Below, one piece after another: positions 61,608 through 64,000 of a DNA stretch of 64,000 nt. The stretch comes from AP-15 sp963845735. GTDB taxonomy: Bacteria; Pseudomonadota; Alphaproteobacteria; ATCC43930; CGMCC-115725. The notes below the pieces were generated by a model, which made no database searches, was not told the DNA's origin, and saw only the letters and a program-made list of their open reading frames with translations. A program made the position numbers and the translations under genes. The stretch is taken from positions 185,222-249,221 of the forward strand of contig CAWJTR010000038.1 of NCBI GenBank assembly GCA_963845735.1, written 5' to 3'. The first letter of the stretch is position 1. Each line of letters starts with the position of its first letter.

Positions 61608-63878
61608 ATGAACCGAGTGGCGCTCTCGCTTACCGATCTCCATCATATGTCGATGCGGCAACCATCGAGCCCAAGCACCCCGACCGAGGTCTTGGCCGGT
61701 CTGGTCGAGCGCGTCACCTTCCACAACGACGAGAACGGGTTCTGCGTTCTGCAGGTCAAAGCCCGCGGGCAACGCGACCTGATCACGGTTCTTGGCCACG
61801 CCGCGATGATCTCGGCCGGCGAGTTCGTCCAGGCGAGCGGAAGCTGGGTCAACGACCGCACGCACGGCGTCCAATTCAAGGCGTCGTTCCTCAAGGCGAC
61901 GGCGCCGACCACGGTCGAGGGGATCGAGAAATATCTCGGCTCCGGGATGATCCGCGGCATCGGGCCGGTCTACGCGAAGAAGCTGGTCCGCGCCTTCGGC
62001 GAAGCCGTGTTCGAAATCATCGAGCAGGAGCCGGGCCGCCTGCGTGAGGTGACCGGGATCGGTCCGAAGCGCGCAGAGCGCGTGGTCGCGGGCTGGGCCG
62101 AGCAGAAGGTGATCCGCGAGATCATGCTGTTCCTGCACAGCAACGGCGTCGGCACGTCGCGCGCCGTCCGCATCTACAAGACCTACGGCGCCGATGCCGT
62201 TCAGCTGATCTCGGAGAACCCCTACCGGCTGGCTCGCGACATCCGCGGCATCGGCTTCCGCACCGCCGATCAGATCGCGGGCAAGCTCGGCATCGAGAAG
62301 ACCGCGCTGATCCGGGTCCGTGCCGGGATCTCCTACGCGCTCGCCGAAGCGATGGACGACGGGCATTGCGGTCTTCCGGCTGAGGAGCTCGTTTCCCTCA
62401 CCGAGAAGCTGCTCGAAGTGCCGGTCGGGCTGGTCGAGACGGCGCTGCGCCTCGAGCTCGAGGACGGTGCCGTCGTCGCCGACGATCTCGAAGGTCGCCG
62501 TTGCATCTTCCTTGCCGGGCTTTACCGAGCCGAGCGCGAAATCGCCGAGAAGCTCAGGACGCTCGCCGTCGGGAAGCCGCCTTGGCCCTCCATCGACGTC
62601 GATAAGGCGATCCCGTGGGTCGAGCAGCGGACGAAGCTGGCGCTTGCCGACAGCCAGAAGGCAGCGCTCCGGGCCGCACTCGTCTCCAAGGTGATGGTCA
62701 TCACCGGCGGGCCCGGGGTTGGCAAGACCACGCTCGTCAACTCGCTATTGAAGATCCTGATCGCCAAATCCGTCACGATCGCGCTTTGCGCCCCGACCGG
62801 CCGCGCCGCCAAGCGCCTGACCGAGAGCACCGGGCTTGAGGCGAAGACGATCCACCGCCTGCTCGAAACCGATCCCCGGACCGGCCGCTTCCGGCGCGAC
62901 GAGAACGAGCCCCTGGACTGCGATCTGCTGGTCGTCGACGAGACCTCGATGGTCGACGTGCCGCTGATGCGGGCGGTCCTTCGAGCCCTGCCGGAGGGAT
63001 CGGCACTGTTGCTGGTCGGCGATGTCGATCAGCTGCCATCGGTCGGGCCGGGGCAGGTTCTGGCCGACATTATCGCGTCTGGGGCCGTGCCGGTCGTGCG
63101 CTTGACCGAGGTGTTCCGCCAGGCCGCGGAGAGCCGCATCATCACCAACGCACACCGCATCAACCAGGGGCAGATGCCCGATCTCGCTACTGCCGAGGCG
63201 GGCGATTTCTATTTCGTCGATGCGGCGGAGCCGGCAGACGGTGTTCGCAAGCTGCTCGCAATCGTGCGGGAGCGGATCCCGAAGCGTTTCGGGCTCGACC
63301 CGATACGCGACATCCAGGTGCTTTGCCCAATGAACCGTGGCGGCCTCGGGGCTCGCTCGCTCAATATCGAGCTGCAGAAGGCGCTGAACCCGCCCGGCGA
63401 GATCCGCATCGAGCGCTTCGGCTGGACCTTCTGTCCCGGCGACAAGGTCATGCAGACCGAGAACGACTACGACAAGGACGTCTACAACGGCGATCTCGGC
63501 GTCGTGTCGCGCATCGACATGGAGGAAGGCGAGCTCGCGGTCGACTTCGATGGCCGCAAAGTCACCTACGGCTTTGGCGAGCTCGACGAGCTGGTGCTGG
63601 CCTACGCGACAACGATCCACAAGAGCCAGGGCTCGGAATACCCGGCCGTGGTGATCCCGCTTACGACCCAGCATTACCCAATGCTGCAGCGGAACCTGGT
63701 CTACACCGGGGTGACCCGCGGCAAGCGGCTCGTGGTCCTTGTCGGGCAGCGAAAGGCGCTGGCGATCGCCGTCAAGGGAGCGCGGACACGGAGGCGGTGG
63801 TCAAAGCTGCAGGAGTGGCTCGCCGCGGAGGTTCTCGCTAACGCGCCGCATGATCACCGTGAAACCGTAAGTCAATAG
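61608..63878 (+). CDS. recD2: RecD2-type ATP-dependent DNA helicase
   Basis: About 756 residues from the ATG at 61608; a TTG at 61599 and ATGs at 61647 and 61653 are alternatives. RecD2 is a 5'-3' SF1B helicase that works without RecBC. The N-terminal OB-like region (LAGLVERVTFHNDENGFCVLQVKARG) is followed by tandem helix-hairpin-helix motifs (IRGIGPVYAKKLVRAFGE, VTGIGPKRAERV). The helicase core has Walker A ITGGPGVGKTTLVNSLL, APTGRAAKRL, Walker B LLVVDETSMVD, LLVGDVDQLPSVGPG, and the late motifs YATTIHKSQGSEYPAVVIPL and LVYTGVTRGKRLVVLVG. It is intact and common on large alphaproteobacterial plasmids and integrative elements. Confidence 0.93.
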   Translation: MNRVALSLTDLHHMSMRQPSSPSTPTEVLAGLVERVTFHNDENGFCVLQVKARGQRDLITVLGHAAMISAGEFVQASGSWVNDRTHGVQFKASFLKATAPTTVEGIEKYLGSGMIRGIGPVYAKKLVRAFGEAVFEIIEQEPGRLREVTGIGPKRAERVVAGWAEQKVIREIMLFLHSNGVGTSRAVRIYKTYGADAVQLISENPYRLARDIRGIGFRTADQIAGKLGIEKTALIRVRAGISYALAEAMDDGHCGLPAEELVSLTEKLLEVPVGLVETALRLELEDGAVVADDLEGRRCIFLAGLYRAEREIAEKLRTLAVGKPPWPSIDVDKAIPWVEQRTKLALADSQKAALRAALVSKVMVITGGPGVGKTTLVNSLLKILIAKSVTIALCAPTGRAAKRLTESTGLEAKTIHRLLETDPRTGRFRRDENEPLDCDLLVVDETSMVDVPLMRAVLRALPEGSALLLVGDVDQLPSVGPGQVLADIIASGAVPVVRLTEVFRQAAESRIITNAHRINQGQMPDLATAEAGDFYFVDAAEPADGVRKLLAIVRERIPKRFGLDPIRDIQVLCPMNRGGLGARSLNIELQKALNPPGEIRIERFGWTFCPGDKVMQTENDYDKDVYNGDLGVVSRIDMEEGELAVDFDGRKVTYGFGELDELVLAYATTIHKSQGSEYPAVVIPLTTQHYPMLQRNLVYTGVTRGKRLVVLVGQRKALAIAVKGARTRRRWSKLQEWLAAEVLANAPHDHRETVSQ

Positions 63879-63900
63879 CCTTTGAAAGAGAGACCTGCGA

Positions 63901-64000
63901 TGCCGAATGATCCCTTCATCGATGTCGCCGCACTGACCTCGCTCGGTCCAATACAGTATTTGGAACGGCATAGGGCCGCGCGTCACTGCTTGGTCGCACG
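63901..64000 (+). CDS. Partial ORF running off the right edge
   Basis: An ATG 22 bases after recD2, preceded by AAAGAGAGACC, opens a frame reading MPNDPFIDVAALTSLGPIQY to the end of the window. Too short to identify; it may be co-transcribed with recD2. Confidence 0.45.

Noticed and set aside
62745..63674. Minus-strand open frame of 309 codons
   Set aside because: Antisense to the recD2 helicase core.

Overview
The window is GC-rich DNA that reads like a soil or plant-associated alphaproteobacterium (Hyphomicrobiales/Rhodospirillales-like). The evidence is an IS91 transposase paired with a tyrosine recombinase, IS5/IS66/IS1182/IS1595 elements, many amidohydrolase-2, VOC, SDR and enolase-superfamily genes, and a block of tiny conserved accessory genes. 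This lineage is inferred from gene content; no rRNA is present. Almost everything looks accessory: mobile elements, gene remnants and one large intact-looking biosynthetic operon.

Layout. 1-4.6 kb: a partial unknown gene and a convergent nucleoside-phosphorylase-like gene with an IS5-type element inserted exactly between them, then a miniature element (MITE) and a methyltransferase. 4.6-13.7 kb: start of an integrated island. It has the 3' half of a tRNA-Lys gene, a P4-type integrase, an AlpA-like regulator, an IS1595 transposase split by an IS66 remnant, a frameshifted zinc-finger/Toprim primase, a P4-family helicase and a cluster of GTGAA/TTCAC repeats that may be a replication origin. 13.7-19.3 kb: decaying DNA with a scrambled resolvase, a diverged duplication, GYD, CBS and TPR genes. 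19.7-29.2 kb: metabolic cargo (alcohol dehydrogenase, proline iminopeptidase, MFS transporter, SDR, VOC, enolase-superfamily enzyme, amidohydrolase and BNR fragments, ABC-2 permease remnant). 29.45-31.8 kb: a coupled two-gene unit of an unrecognised protein and a PD-(D/E)XK-like nuclease. 32-42 kb: an amidohydrolase broken by an IS5 element, a second IS5-type copy, a truncated methyltransferase, a PIN-domain remnant, intact VOC and amidohydrolase genes, an IS1182 element and a broken alpha/beta hydrolase.

42.05-55.6 kb is the most interesting part: about 13.5 kb of minus-strand genes, most overlapping by 1-31 bases. In transcription order they are a GNAT-like acyltransferase, a GH3-family acyl-adenylate/amide synthetase, two B12-binding radical SAM enzymes, a GNAT protein, two more B12-binding radical SAM enzymes, a membrane protein, an AurF-like diiron N-oxygenase, a membrane protein with hexapeptide-like repeats, a fatty-acid desaturase, a PAP2 phosphatase and a secreted SnoaL-like protein. 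I infer an undescribed pathway for a modified (perhaps N-oxidised, amide-linked) lipid; no product is known to me.

55.9-58.4 kb holds an IS91-type element with its recombinase. 58.5-61.3 kb holds six small minus-strand genes, each preceded by the same two-hairpin leader, which I regard as an unusual repeated regulatory module. A divergent recD2-type helicase follows and a partial ORF runs off the right edge.

A recurring oddity is single-base frameshifts, mostly in short homopolymers, in otherwise well-preserved genes. They are either assembly errors or very recent decay, and the reading of several genes depends on which.
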